In this document: in pieces, positions 11,308-20,276 of the stretch
How the letters are laid out: every line of letters begins with the position of its first letter
Position numbering within the stretch: position 1 is the first letter of the stretch
NCBI GenBank assembly: GCA_026710865.1
Contig: JAPOQG010000098.1
Coordinates: forward strand, 1-40,754
DNA length: 40,754 bases
Origin: Acidimicrobiaceae bacterium
Lineage (GTDB): Bacteria; Actinomycetota; Acidimicrobiia; Acidimicrobiales; Aldehydirespiratoraceae
Direction of reading: 5' to 3'
Made by a program: the position numbers and the translations under genes
The notes under the pieces: model-generated
The model's input: only the letters and a program-made list of their open reading frames with translations
Told to the model about the DNA's origin: nothing
Databases searched by the model: none

Positions 11308-11946
11308 TCAGCACGCGCGGCGGGCGACCAGCCAGAACCCGGTGCCGGCGTGGCTGCCGGTGGCCGTCCAGCGGCCGGGAAGCAGGTCCATCACCTCGCC
11401 GGGCGGGAAATAGATGGGGGTCTCGTCGCCCATCGTGCTGATCCACACGAAGCGGCCGCCGGGGGCCAGCGCCCGGTCGTAGGAGTCCGCGAACATGAAC
11501 ATGTTCACCAGCACCATCACGTCGACGGACCCCGATGCCAGCGGCAGCGCTCCGGCGTCGGCCCGGACGAACGGCGCCACCGTCCGGTCGGCGAGGGCGA
11601 GCATCCTCGGCGACAGGTCCACAGCGGCGGCCACGGGACGGCGGGCGGCGATCCGCTCGGTGGCCGCCCCGGTCCCGCAGCCGATCTCCACCAGGCGGCC
11701 CGGCGGAAGATCGCCGCGGTCCAGAGCGTCCTCCAGCGGGGCCAGACGCAGGTCGCTGCTGTGATCGGAATGCCAGCCGACGCTCAACTCGTCGAAGACC
11801 CCGGCCACGAACGAGGCCCGCTCGGGCGACCAGCCCCCGCCTCCCCCGATCTGGCGGGTGACGGTCCGCATGGGATGGTCCGAGCCGAACCGGGCCGGCT
11901 CGACCCGGTCCCTCACCGGCTCGATCCAGGTGATCGAACCAGCCAT
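11308..11946 (-). CDS. Class I SAM-dependent methyltransferase
   Basis: LVEIGCGTGAATERIAAR; AAVDLSPRMLALADR; ADAGALPLASGSVDVMV. Confidence 0.85.
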   Translation of the reverse strand: MAGSITWIEPVRDRVEPARFGSDHPMRTVTRQIGGGGGWSPERASFVAGVFDELSVGWHSDHSSDLRLAPLEDALDRGDLPPGRLVEIGCGTGAATERIAARRPVAAAVDLSPRMLALADRTVAPFVRADAGALPLASGSVDVMVLVNMFMFADSYDRALAPGGRFVWISTMGDETPIYFPPGEVMDLLPGRWTATGSHAGTGFWLVARRAC

Positions 11947-11947
11947 C

Positions 11948-13234
11948 TCAGCGCGGGCCGATCGACGTGATGCCGCCCATGTAGGGGTGCAGGACCTCGG
12001 GGACGGCGATCGAGCCGTCGGGCCGGCGGCAGGCCTCCACCAGCGCGGCCCACACCCGGGGGACGGCCAGGCCGGATCCGTTGAGGCTGTGCACCATCCG
12101 GGTGCGGCCCCCGGCCTCGGGCCGGTACCGGATGTTCGCCCGCCGGGCCTGGTAGTCGCGGCACCACGAGATGCTCGACACCTCCAGCCAGCGGTCGGCT
12201 CCGGGGGCGTACACCTCGATGTCGAAGGTGCGGGCCGATGCGTCGCCCAGGTCCGGCGCGCACAGGTCGAGGATCCGGTGGGCCAGGCCGAGATCGGCTA
12301 TGGCCCGCTCGGCCCGGTCGAGGATCTCGGCGTGGATGTCGCCGGCCTGCTCGGGCGTGCAGAACCCGTACAGCTCCACCTTGTCGAACTCGTGGACCCG
12401 CAGCAGGCCGCGGGTGTCGCGGCCGGCCGCGCCGGCCTCCCGCCGGAAGCACGACGTGTGGGCCATCAGCCGCACCGGCAGGTCGGCCTCCTCGACGACC
12501 TCGCCCGACAGCAGCGACGTGAGCGGCACTTCCGCGGTCGGGACGGCCCACAGCCCGTCGCGCTCGAGCTGGTAGGCCTCGTCGGAGAACTTGGGCAGGT
12601 GCCCGGTGCTGGTCATGGTCTCGGTCCGCACCAGCGTGGGCGGCCTGACCTCCTCGTACAGGTCCCGGTTGCGGTCGAGCCCGTAGTCGATGAGGGCCCG
12701 CACCAGACGGGCCCCGAGCCCCCGGTACATGGCGAACATCGAGCCCGACATGCGCACGGCCCGGTCGATGTCGAGGATGCCGAGCTCGGCGCCGATGTCC
12801 CAGTGCGGCACCCTCTGGTGGTCCTGGTAGGAGCCCGGGTCGTAGCCGACGGTGCGCACCACGACGTTGTCGTCGGGTCCCGAGCCGTCGGGGCAGTCCT
12901 CCGCGGGCATGTTGGGCACGAACAGCAGGATCCGCTGGATCCACTCCGAGAGCTGGTCGGCCTCGGCGGCCAGCTCGTCGATGCGGGCTCCGAGCTCCCG
13001 GCTGCGGGCCCGCAGCCCGTCGGCCTCGGCGGCCCGCCCGTCGCGATGGAGCGCGCCCACCTCGGCCGAGATGCGCTTCACCTCGGCCCTCAACCCGTCG
13101 GCCTCGCTCGTCACAGCCCGCCGCCGCTCGTCGTGGACGACGACCTGGTCCAGCGGCGCGGTCGGCTCGCCCCGGCGGGCCACCGCGGCCTTGACCGTCT
13201 CGGGCTCGGCCCTCAGTTGGCGCAGATCGAGCAT
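11948..13234 (-). CDS. serS: Serine--tRNA ligase
   Basis: MLDLRQLRAEPETVKAAVARRGE coiled-coil start; SLLSGEVVEEADLPVRLMAHTSCFRREAGAAGRDTRGLLRVHEFDKVELYGFC; class II motifs. Confidence 0.97.
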   Translation of the reverse strand: MLDLRQLRAEPETVKAAVARRGEPTAPLDQVVVHDERRRAVTSEADGLRAEVKRISAEVGALHRDGRAAEADGLRARSRELGARIDELAAEADQLSEWIQRILLFVPNMPAEDCPDGSGPDDNVVVRTVGYDPGSYQDHQRVPHWDIGAELGILDIDRAVRMSGSMFAMYRGLGARLVRALIDYGLDRNRDLYEEVRPPTLVRTETMTSTGHLPKFSDEAYQLERDGLWAVPTAEVPLTSLLSGEVVEEADLPVRLMAHTSCFRREAGAAGRDTRGLLRVHEFDKVELYGFCTPEQAGDIHAEILDRAERAIADLGLAHRILDLCAPDLGDASARTFDIEVYAPGADRWLEVSSISWCRDYQARRANIRYRPEAGGRTRMVHSLNGSGLAVPRVWAALVEACRRPDGSIAVPEVLHPYMGGITSIGPR

Positions 13235-13434
13235 CCCCCGACGGTACCGGCTCATGGGATCGGCGCGTGGCGTGGCGCGGCGGCAGCGCTCCGGGGTGGC
13301 GGTGCCACTTGCCTGACTGGACATTCCCACTTATCCTCAGGTTAGGGTCGGACTGTGGACGGTCCAGTGGAACTGACTGTCAATGCATATAGAATAGTCA
13401 AGCATCTGATGACTCACCAAAGAAACGCAACATC

Positions 13435-14958
13435 ATGAAGAAGGCAAAGTACGTACCCACCGACCGAGAGCGGCAGGTCCTCGACCACGTCGAGAATCCC
13501 CGCTACGACCGCCAGATCGTCAATGGTCTGGACCCGTTCATCAACGAGAACGCTCCGGAGGACATGCGCGGCTTCTACACCCCCGTCGAGCTGTCCGACC
13601 TGCAGAGCCTCAAGGGAACGGACCGCGACGTCGAGGACCGCATGCCGGTCAAGATCACCCGCCACTACTTCGACATGGCCCGCAACAGCGCGGCCCTCCA
13701 GAAGCTGGTCAAGGCCTCCCCGGACGAGACCCTGAACCTCGACGGCGAGGAGGACCCCGCCAACCAGCTCAACTACAGCCCGGTCGAGGGGATCCTGCAC
13801 AAGTACGAGATGGCGCTGCTGTACGTGATCTCGACCTGCTCGGCCCACTGCCGGTTCTGCTACCGCGAGGAGTTGATCGGCCGCAAGGACATCGAGCGAG
13901 CCGACGGCACCGTCAAGAAGAAGGGGCTGGCCAACGTCGCCGAGGTGACCGGCTACATCCGGAGCCACAACGCCGCGGTCGCGGCCAACGGCGGCCGCCA
14001 TCCCGAGACCGGCCGGCCCAAGCTGCGCGAGATCCTGCTGTCGGGCGGGGATCCGATGGTGCTGCCCAACTCCAAGCTGGCCGCCTGGTTCACCGCGCTG
14101 GCCGAGGCGGGCGCGGAGGTCATCAGGGTGGGCACCAAGGAGCTCGCCTTCCATCCCGACCGCTTCGACGACGCGTTCATGTCCATGATCGACCGGTTCC
14201 ACGAGGTGTACCCGGATGTGGCGCTGCGGTTGATGGTGCACTTCAACCATCCCGACGAGCTGCTGGCCAAGGACGCCGGCGGCGACTACATCGCCGGCGA
14301 GCACGGCCACTACCAGTGGATCCCCAGCACCCGGCGGGCCGTCGACGCGGTCGTGTCCCGGGGCTGGATATGCGTCGAGAACCAGTCCCCGATCATCCGG
14401 GGCGTCAACGACGACGCCGACGCCCTGCGCATCCTGCAGCGGACCCTCAAGGCGGCCGGCATCGAGAACCACTACTTCTTCGGCGGCCGCAACATCGTGG
14501 CCTACAAGGCCTTCAACGTGCCCATCGAGACCGCCTGGCACCTGCTCAACGACTCGCAGCGAGGACTGTCGGGCGTCGAGGCCCACGCCCGGCTCGCGTG
14601 CGTGCACTTCAAGGGCAAGACCGAGGTCTGCGCGGTCAGCGAGGAGCCCATTCCCGGCCTTCCCGGCGCCGAGAACGGGGTCGTCGTCTTCAAGGTGCTG
14701 CGCAGCCCGGCCGACGCCGGCGAGCGGGGCAAGGTGGCCATCGTGGGACGCAACCCCGAGGCTCTGTGGTTCGACGACTACACCGACCGGGTCATCATCG
14801 ACGAGGCCGGGCTCTTCGACTACTACCGGAGCGTCGAGGCGGCCGCGGCCGCTGCCAACGGCTCGACGGTGGCGAGCCCGTCCCGCCGCACGCCGGCGGA
14901 CCGGCACCGCGACGAGGAGATCCACAAGCACCGCACCGCGGTCCAGCCCCGCACCTGA
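13435..14958 (+). CDS. KamA-family radical SAM protein (lysine 2,3-aminomutase-like)
   Basis: CSAHCRFCYREELIG (CxxxCxxC); EILLSGGDPMVLPNSKL; AGIENHYFFGGRNIVAYKAFNVPIE. Confidence 0.88.
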   Translation: MKKAKYVPTDRERQVLDHVENPRYDRQIVNGLDPFINENAPEDMRGFYTPVELSDLQSLKGTDRDVEDRMPVKITRHYFDMARNSAALQKLVKASPDETLNLDGEEDPANQLNYSPVEGILHKYEMALLYVISTCSAHCRFCYREELIGRKDIERADGTVKKKGLANVAEVTGYIRSHNAAVAANGGRHPETGRPKLREILLSGGDPMVLPNSKLAAWFTALAEAGAEVIRVGTKELAFHPDRFDDAFMSMIDRFHEVYPDVALRLMVHFNHPDELLAKDAGGDYIAGEHGHYQWIPSTRRAVDAVVSRGWICVENQSPIIRGVNDDADALRILQRTLKAAGIENHYFFGGRNIVAYKAFNVPIETAWHLLNDSQRGLSGVEAHARLACVHFKGKTEVCAVSEEPIPGLPGAENGVVVFKVLRSPADAGERGKVAIVGRNPEALWFDDYTDRVIIDEAGLFDYYRSVEAAAAAANGSTVASPSRRTPADRHRDEEIHKHRTAVQPRT

Positions 14959-14998
14959 TTCCCCACGCAACCGGCCGCGTTCCGCGGCCGGCGCTGGA

Positions 14999-16249
14999 TC
15001 AGGCTGCGACCAGCGAGTCGAGGTGTCCGGCCAGGTGTGAGACCAGGTCGCGGCTGTCGTCGCCGGCCCCGCAGATGAAGCTCGACTTGCGCCGGCGCAG
15101 GAAGTTCAGCCCGATGATGTACATGCCGGGCGACTCGGCGACGACGCCGCCGTCGTGGCGGACCTGGCCCTTGCGGTCGATCACCGGAACGTCGAGCCAC
15201 TGGTATTCGGGCCTGAACCCGGTGGCCCAGATGATGGTGCGGATGTCCCCGCGGGCCAGGTCCAGGCTCAGCGGCGGCGATTCCGGCACCCGGGTGGGCG
15301 CGAACCTCTCCGGCGCCCCGACCGTGTCGAGGCTGTGCTCGTCGGCCCACTCGTCGAAGGTGTCGAGCAGCCGGCCCAGCTTGAGGTCGGCCAGCTCGCA
15401 CTTGTTGGTCAGCGATCCTGACAGCAAGGCCTCGGTGCCCCGCAGAGCGGCGAGGCGCCCCACCAGGCGCACTCCCCGGTCGGTGAGGGCGTTGAGGTCG
15501 AGCGTGACCCGCTCGGGGGTGCCCACCAGCTGCGGGGAAGGGGTCTTGCGGACTCGCACCACGTCGTCGACCTCGTCGTAGCGCTCGTCGAAGAGGCCCG
15601 AGCGCTCCATCCACCACAGGATGTCCCGGCCCCGGTAGATGCGGGGCATTCGCACATGCTCGCCCACCGCCACGGTGACGGGACGGCCGGAGCGGTGCAC
15701 CTCGTCGGCGATCTGCACGCCGGTGGCCGAGGCGCCCACCACCAGCACCCCGCCCGGGGCCAGCCCGGCCGGACTGCGGTATTGGAAGGCGCTGAGGGTG
15801 CTGACCGGCGGCGGTGGCGAGCCGCCCAGCTCGGGCACTCTGGCCACGTTGAAGCCGCCGGTGGCCAGCACCACCGTCTGGCACTCCCAGCGGCCCTTGT
15901 CGGTGTCGACGATGTAGCCGCCCCCGGAGGACCGCACCGACGTGACCGTCGTTGCGGTGCGCACCGGCGCCTCGATGGCGCGGGCGTAGTCCGAGATGAA
16001 CTCGATGACCTCCGGCATCGACATGAAGCCGTCGGGGTCGGTGCCGCCGCGCGAGGTGTAGGAGCAGCCGGGCAGCCGGCTCTGCCAGTTGGGGGTGAGC
16101 AGCCGCAGCGAGTCCCAGCGCTGGGTCCGCCATGAGTTGGCCACCTCGCCGCGCTCGAGCACGACATGGTCGATGGAGCGCTCGGCGAGGCGCCGGCTCA
16201 CGGCCAGCCCGCAGTGCCCGGCCCCTATGACGACCGTCGTGGTCCTCAT
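14999..16249 (-). CDS. Flavin-containing monooxygenase / NAD(P)-binding oxidoreductase
   Basis: TTTVVIGAGHCGLAVSRRLAER FAD site; VLVVGASATGVQIADEV NADP site; IIWATGFRPEYQWLDVPVID. Confidence 0.9.
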   Translation of the reverse strand: MRTTTVVIGAGHCGLAVSRRLAERSIDHVVLERGEVANSWRTQRWDSLRLLTPNWQSRLPGCSYTSRGGTDPDGFMSMPEVIEFISDYARAIEAPVRTATTVTSVRSSGGGYIVDTDKGRWECQTVVLATGGFNVARVPELGGSPPPPVSTLSAFQYRSPAGLAPGGVLVVGASATGVQIADEVHRSGRPVTVAVGEHVRMPRIYRGRDILWWMERSGLFDERYDEVDDVVRVRKTPSPQLVGTPERVTLDLNALTDRGVRLVGRLAALRGTEALLSGSLTNKCELADLKLGRLLDTFDEWADEHSLDTVGAPERFAPTRVPESPPLSLDLARGDIRTIIWATGFRPEYQWLDVPVIDRKGQVRHDGGVVAESPGMYIIGLNFLRRRKSSFICGAGDDSRDLVSHLAGHLDSLVAA

Positions 16250-16292
16250 GTCCCGCGGACTCGCTCAGTGGGTGCGGCTCAGCGGGTGCGGC

Positions 16293-16847
16293 TCAGCGGA
16301 CCTCGACTGTCACGTTCGTCGGGTTGGTCATGATGTCGTAGACAGCCGACCGCTTCTGGGACTGGGCCACCAGTGCCCGGATCTCGTCGGAGGTGGCGTC
16401 GGCATCGATGTCGTAGGACACCTTGACGTCGTTGAACCCGTTGCGGACGTCCGGGTCTCCGCCGAGGATCCCCAGGATGTCCATGCTGCCCTCCAGGGTG
16501 GCCTTCACCGAGCGCAGCTGGATGTCGCGGTTCTGGGCCACGGCGGCCACGCCCGCGGTGAGGCAGCTGGCCAGGCCGGCCAGGACCAGCTCGACCGGTG
16601 TGGCCGCGTTGTCCTCGGCCCCGAACACCAGCGGATGATCGGCCTCGAAGGTGAAGGTCGAGCGATGCTGGTGCTCCTCGCCGAGCCCGTGGTAGCTGTC
16701 GATCGAAGAGCGGCTGTGGGTGCCGTTCAGCCACTCATTGGTGGCCTTCCAGGTGAACTGGGCCGCCTCGGGGGCCTCGCTGAGGGCCGCCCGGGCGCCC
16801 AGCAGGTGTTCGACGTTCACGCCGTTGTCAGCGTTTGCGGTGGTCAT
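16293..16847 (-). CDS. OsmC-family protein
   Basis: TPVELVLAGLASCLTAGVAAVAQNRDIQLRSVKATLEGSMD. Confidence 0.9.
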   Translation of the reverse strand: MTTANADNGVNVEHLLGARAALSEAPEAAQFTWKATNEWLNGTHSRSSIDSYHGLGEEHQHRSTFTFEADHPLVFGAEDNAATPVELVLAGLASCLTAGVAAVAQNRDIQLRSVKATLEGSMDILGILGGDPDVRNGFNDVKVSYDIDADATSDEIRALVAQSQKRSAVYDIMTNPTNVTVEVR

Positions 16848-17011
16848 CGGCTGGATTTCTCCTGTCTTGACAGATGTGGCTCGCCGGCGTGACGGTTCGG
16901 GTCACGAACAGTGTCATCGACGGCGACACTGCAATCTAGAGCCCTGCCGATCAAATCCCGACCTTGTAGATCAACATTTCCGGGAATTGGACGGACCGGC
17001 CCGCGCGGCCT

Positions 17012-18088
17012 CTAGTCGGGCTTGCGGGCCAGGAAACAGTAGAGCGGCGTGAAGATCCCGGCTCGACCGCCGGCTGCATAGGCGTTGGCTGTCCGATGCA
17101 GCATCTCGACGACCTCCGCAGAACCCTTCGGGAGGATCCTCAACGCCTCGGCCAGCCTCGATCCCCCGATCGCCGTCTTGCGGCCGTGCGGAACCCCCAT
17201 CACGGAATTGCCCAGCGTTCTGCTCCAGGACTCCAGGGGCCGATACCACGGCGTGGTCGAACCGTTCTCCTCGGCGCCCCGATCCATCCCCTCGATCAAC
17301 TCGAATCCCGCCGTCTCGAGCGCCCGGTTCACCTCGCCGAACGTTGCGATGTCCTTGAGGGCGATGCCGTGCCTGAGATCCTGCTCCATGGCCCGATGCT
17401 GGTCGTCGTCCGGATCGAACCTGTCCGTCATGCACATCTCCTGACCCCAGAAGAGGGCGCCGGGCTTCAGCACGCGGAAGATCTCGGCGAAGGCGCCCAC
17501 CTTGTCCGGCGCATGGCATGTCGATTCGATCGCGTAGCCGCGGTCGAACGTGCCGTCCGCCACGGCCGACATGTCCATGAAGCTGCATGTCAGGTAGTCG
17601 ACCATGTGGTCGAGGCCGGCCTCGGCGTCCAACGACTTCGCCCTCTCCATCTGGGTCTCGTTGATGTTGACCCCGACGACCCTGACGCCGGCCTCCGAGA
17701 CGACACGGCGCATCGGGCCGCCGATCCCGCAACCGATATCGACCACCGTCATGCCCTCGCGCAGCTCCAGCTTCGAGATCATCAGTCGCTGGTGCGCGAT
17801 CTTGGAGTCCTGCACGCTCTCGCCGGGCGACAGCGGCGCGAAGTGCAGCGACTCGCCCCAACCCCACACCATCAGATCGTTGGAGATGTCGTAGTACTCC
17901 CTGACGGTCTCGGTGTGGTCGTAGCCTGCTGCGCCATCATCCCGGGTGGACGCTCTGTCGAGCCATCCATCGAAGCGCCGGATCCGGCGGGCGACTCCCC
18001 CGCCGGTGCGGTTCGCGGCCCGCAGCCCCGTGAGTACTCGCAATAGTTTAGACACCCTCGCGAGCCTAGACGAGACGAGGCGCTCCAA
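17012..18088 (-). CDS. Sterol C-24 methyltransferase (SMT/ERG6)-like SAM methyltransferase
   Basis: WGWGESLHFAPLSPGESVQDS; VVDIGCGIGGPMRRV; YAIESTCHAPDKVGAFAEIFRVLKPG; EMCMTDRFDPDDDQHR; TTPWYRPLE. Confidence 0.8.
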   Translation of the reverse strand: MERLVSSRLARVSKLLRVLTGLRAANRTGGGVARRIRRFDGWLDRASTRDDGAAGYDHTETVREYYDISNDLMVWGWGESLHFAPLSPGESVQDSKIAHQRLMISKLELREGMTVVDIGCGIGGPMRRVVSEAGVRVVGVNINETQMERAKSLDAEAGLDHMVDYLTCSFMDMSAVADGTFDRGYAIESTCHAPDKVGAFAEIFRVLKPGALFWGQEMCMTDRFDPDDDQHRAMEQDLRHGIALKDIATFGEVNRALETAGFELIEGMDRGAEENGSTTPWYRPLESWSRTLGNSVMGVPHGRKTAIGGSRLAEALRILPKGSAEVVEMLHRTANAYAAGGRAGIFTPLYCFLARKPD

Positions 18089-18178
18089 CCGTCAACCTAG
18101 CTGCACCACGTCAAGCACTCGATGCGCCCGCTACGGCTGCGCCACCCAGAACTCCACTCAGGGAGCGCGACCCGGAAT

Positions 18179-19084
18179 TCAGACAGTCGGCTCCTGGGGC
18201 GGGGGGCCGAGACGTTCGAACTCGGCCTCCACGTCCTCGGTGGTGAGGGTGTTGGCCGAGAAGCGGAGACGGCGATCGGCGGCGTCGGCGTGGCGCTGGG
18301 CGGCCGAGAAACGGAAGAACCGGATGGCGATCAGGGTCCACAGGTACAAGCCGCCGAGCACCTTCATCACCGCCCCGGCGGCCTGCTGGTCGGCGGCCAC
18401 CGAGATGCCGAACAGGCGCTGGGCGTGGTCGTAGACCGGGTACACCGAGCCCTCGGCGAAGGTCAGCCAGGCGGCCGGAACGGTGGGGACGATCGACATG
18501 GCGAACAGGTAGACCATCTTGGCCGGCTCGGACAGGTGGAACTCCCGCAGCGGCCCCACCACCGGCGTCCACATCGCCAGCGCGCCGGCGAACATGAGCA
18601 GGTGCATGGCGTAGTGGAAGGGGCCGCTGCGCACCGACAGCTCGACCAGGGTGTTCCAGTGCATCAGCCCCTGCAGCGCGTTGAAGACCACCGCCGCCAC
18701 CAGCGGGTGCACCAGGCGGCGGATGATCCGGGCCGAGAGCGAGCCGTCGACCACGATCAGCCGGGCCAGCCACTCGGGCACGGCCATCAGCAGCAGCGGC
18801 GGCACCACGAAGCTGATCAGCAGGTGCTGCACCATGTGCACCGAGTACAGGTACTCCTCGGCGATGTCGTGCATCGGCCAGTCCGCCGAGACCCACAGCA
18901 GGGCCGTAGCGGCCACGAAGCACAGCCGCTGGCGCTTCGTCACCGCGGCCACGCCCGGCGGCACCGCCACCGGGGCCACCACCCTCACCACATAGACGGC
19001 GACGCCGACCAGCAGGGCGATCGTCAGCCACACCTCGGGATGGAACTGGTAGCGCCAGGCGTCGGTGGCGGCCGGCGCGCCCAT
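18179..19084 (-). CDS. CtaG-type cytochrome c oxidase assembly factor (caa3_CtaG family)
   Basis: Multi-TM with SVHMVQHLLISFVVPPLLLMAVPEWL; located in the oxidase operon. Confidence 0.88.
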   Translation of the reverse strand: MGAPAATDAWRYQFHPEVWLTIALLVGVAVYVVRVVAPVAVPPGVAAVTKRQRLCFVAATALLWVSADWPMHDIAEEYLYSVHMVQHLLISFVVPPLLLMAVPEWLARLIVVDGSLSARIIRRLVHPLVAAVVFNALQGLMHWNTLVELSVRSGPFHYAMHLLMFAGALAMWTPVVGPLREFHLSEPAKMVYLFAMSIVPTVPAAWLTFAEGSVYPVYDHAQRLFGISVAADQQAAGAVMKVLGGLYLWTLIAIRFFRFSAAQRHADAADRRLRFSANTLTTEDVEAEFERLGPPPQEPTV

Positions 19085-19086
19085 GC

Positions 19087-19467
19087 CTAGACCCAGAATT
19101 CGAAGACCGTCAACGTGACCAGGTACACGCCGACGGCCAGGGTGAGCCCCGCGGTGAACATCCGGCCGAACAGCTTGCTGTCGAAACGCAGGTGCATGAA
19201 CCAGGTGGCCACCAAATAGAACTTGACGACCATCATGAAGATCAGCGAGGGCACCAGCGCGACGCCCCAGTCGAGCACCGTTTCGAAGTAGGTGAACACC
19301 TCCAGCGCGGTGATCACGGCCAGCACGATGGCGATCTTGGCGTAGGCCCAGTCGGAGGGATGGGCGTGGCCCTCGTCGTGGTCGGCGTCGGAGTGCTCGC
19401 CGGCCGCGCCGGTAGCGGGCTCGGGGTGCTCGGAGGTGGCGGTGTCGCTCATCGGAGAGTGTCGCAT
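19087..19467 (-). CDS. Cytochrome c oxidase subunit IV-family protein
   Basis: 126 aa; IVLAVITALEVFTYFETVLDWGVALVPSLIFMMVVKFYLVATWFMHLRFDSKLFGRMF. Confidence 0.88.
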   Translation of the reverse strand: MRHSPMSDTATSEHPEPATGAAGEHSDADHDEGHAHPSDWAYAKIAIVLAVITALEVFTYFETVLDWGVALVPSLIFMMVVKFYLVATWFMHLRFDSKLFGRMFTAGLTLAVGVYLVTLTVFEFWV

Positions 19468-19492
19468 ATGGGGGCAGTGTCGCGCATGGGAG

Positions 19493-20125
19493 TCAGTCGG
19501 CGGGGATCAGGTAGATGACGGTGAAGATGAAGATCCAGACGATGTCCACGAAGTGCCAGTAGAGGCCCACGATCTCCACCGTCTCCGCGTTGCGCTGGGT
19601 CAGCTTGCCCTTCACCGACGCCACGAACAGCGACATCAGCATCACGATGCCGAGGCTCACGTGCACGCCGTGGAAGCCGGTCAGGGTGAAGAAGGCGCTG
19701 CTGGCCGGGTTGGTGGTGAAGGCCACGCCCTCGCGCACGAAGGTGGTGAACTCGTACACCTGCCCGCCGATGAAGATCCCGCCGAGCAGCGCGGTGGCCA
19801 GCAGCCAGGTGCGGCCGGCCTCGTCCTCGCCCCGGGACACCGCGGAGAGGGCCAGCACCATCGTCAGCGAGCTCATCAGCAGCACGAACGAGCTCACCGA
19901 CGTGAACGGGATGTCGAACACGTCGGTGGGCAGCGTGCGCCCGTTGCCCCGGGTCTTGTACAGCAGGTAGGTGGAGATCAGGCCGCCGAACAGCAGGCAC
20001 TCCGAGCCCAGGAACACCCACATGGCCAGCTTGGTGTGGGACAGGCCGGTGGTTGTCGCGTGCTCGTCGTGGCCGTCCTCGTCGGCCGCGTGGCCGTGAT
20101 CGGCTACCAGGGGCTCCGCGCTCAT
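19493..20125 (-). CDS. ctaE: Cytochrome c oxidase subunit III
   Basis: TKLAMWVFLGSECLLFGGLISTYLLYK; TGFHGVHVSLGIVMLM; GLYWHFVDIVWIFIFTVIYL. Confidence 0.95.
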   Translation of the reverse strand: MSAEPLVADHGHAADEDGHDEHATTTGLSHTKLAMWVFLGSECLLFGGLISTYLLYKTRGNGRTLPTDVFDIPFTSVSSFVLLMSSLTMVLALSAVSRGEDEAGRTWLLATALLGGIFIGGQVYEFTTFVREGVAFTTNPASSAFFTLTGFHGVHVSLGIVMLMSLFVASVKGKLTQRNAETVEIVGLYWHFVDIVWIFIFTVIYLIPAD

Positions 20126-20163
20126 GGCTGGGCTCCCCGGCCGGCGGGTTCGATGGCCATCAT
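20122..20163 (-). CDS. Candidate 13-aa micro-ORF coupled to ctaE (MMAIEPAGRGAQP)
   Basis: ATG at 20163 preceded by GGGAGGG; TGA overlaps ctaE ATG as ATGA. Confidence 0.3.
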   Translation of the reverse strand: MMAIEPAGRGAQP

Positions 20164-20276
20164 GACTGGCCCTCCCGGCCGGCGGGTCCTGTCCCCGGCG
20201 CGGCCTGACGGCGCGAGCGCCGCCATTCCTTGCCCCGGCGCCACCCCCCGGCCTGACTGGTCGCGTCGGGGGTCAT
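20160..20276 (-). CDS. Candidate 38-aa micro-ORF between coxA and coxC (MTPDATSQAGGWRRGKEWRRSRRQAAPGTGPAGREGQS)
   Basis: ATG overlaps ctaD stop (ATGA); its stop overlaps the next micro-ORF start. Confidence 0.4.
   Translation of the reverse strand: MTPDATSQAGGWRRGKEWRRSRRQAAPGTGPAGREGQS

Noticed and set aside
13294-13310. TGGCACCGC on the serS sense strand, resembling a T-box antiterminator core
   Set aside because: It folds as a simple GTGGC-acc-GCCAC hairpin; no Stem I/specifier loop or terminator partner visible, so likely chance in GC-rich sequence.
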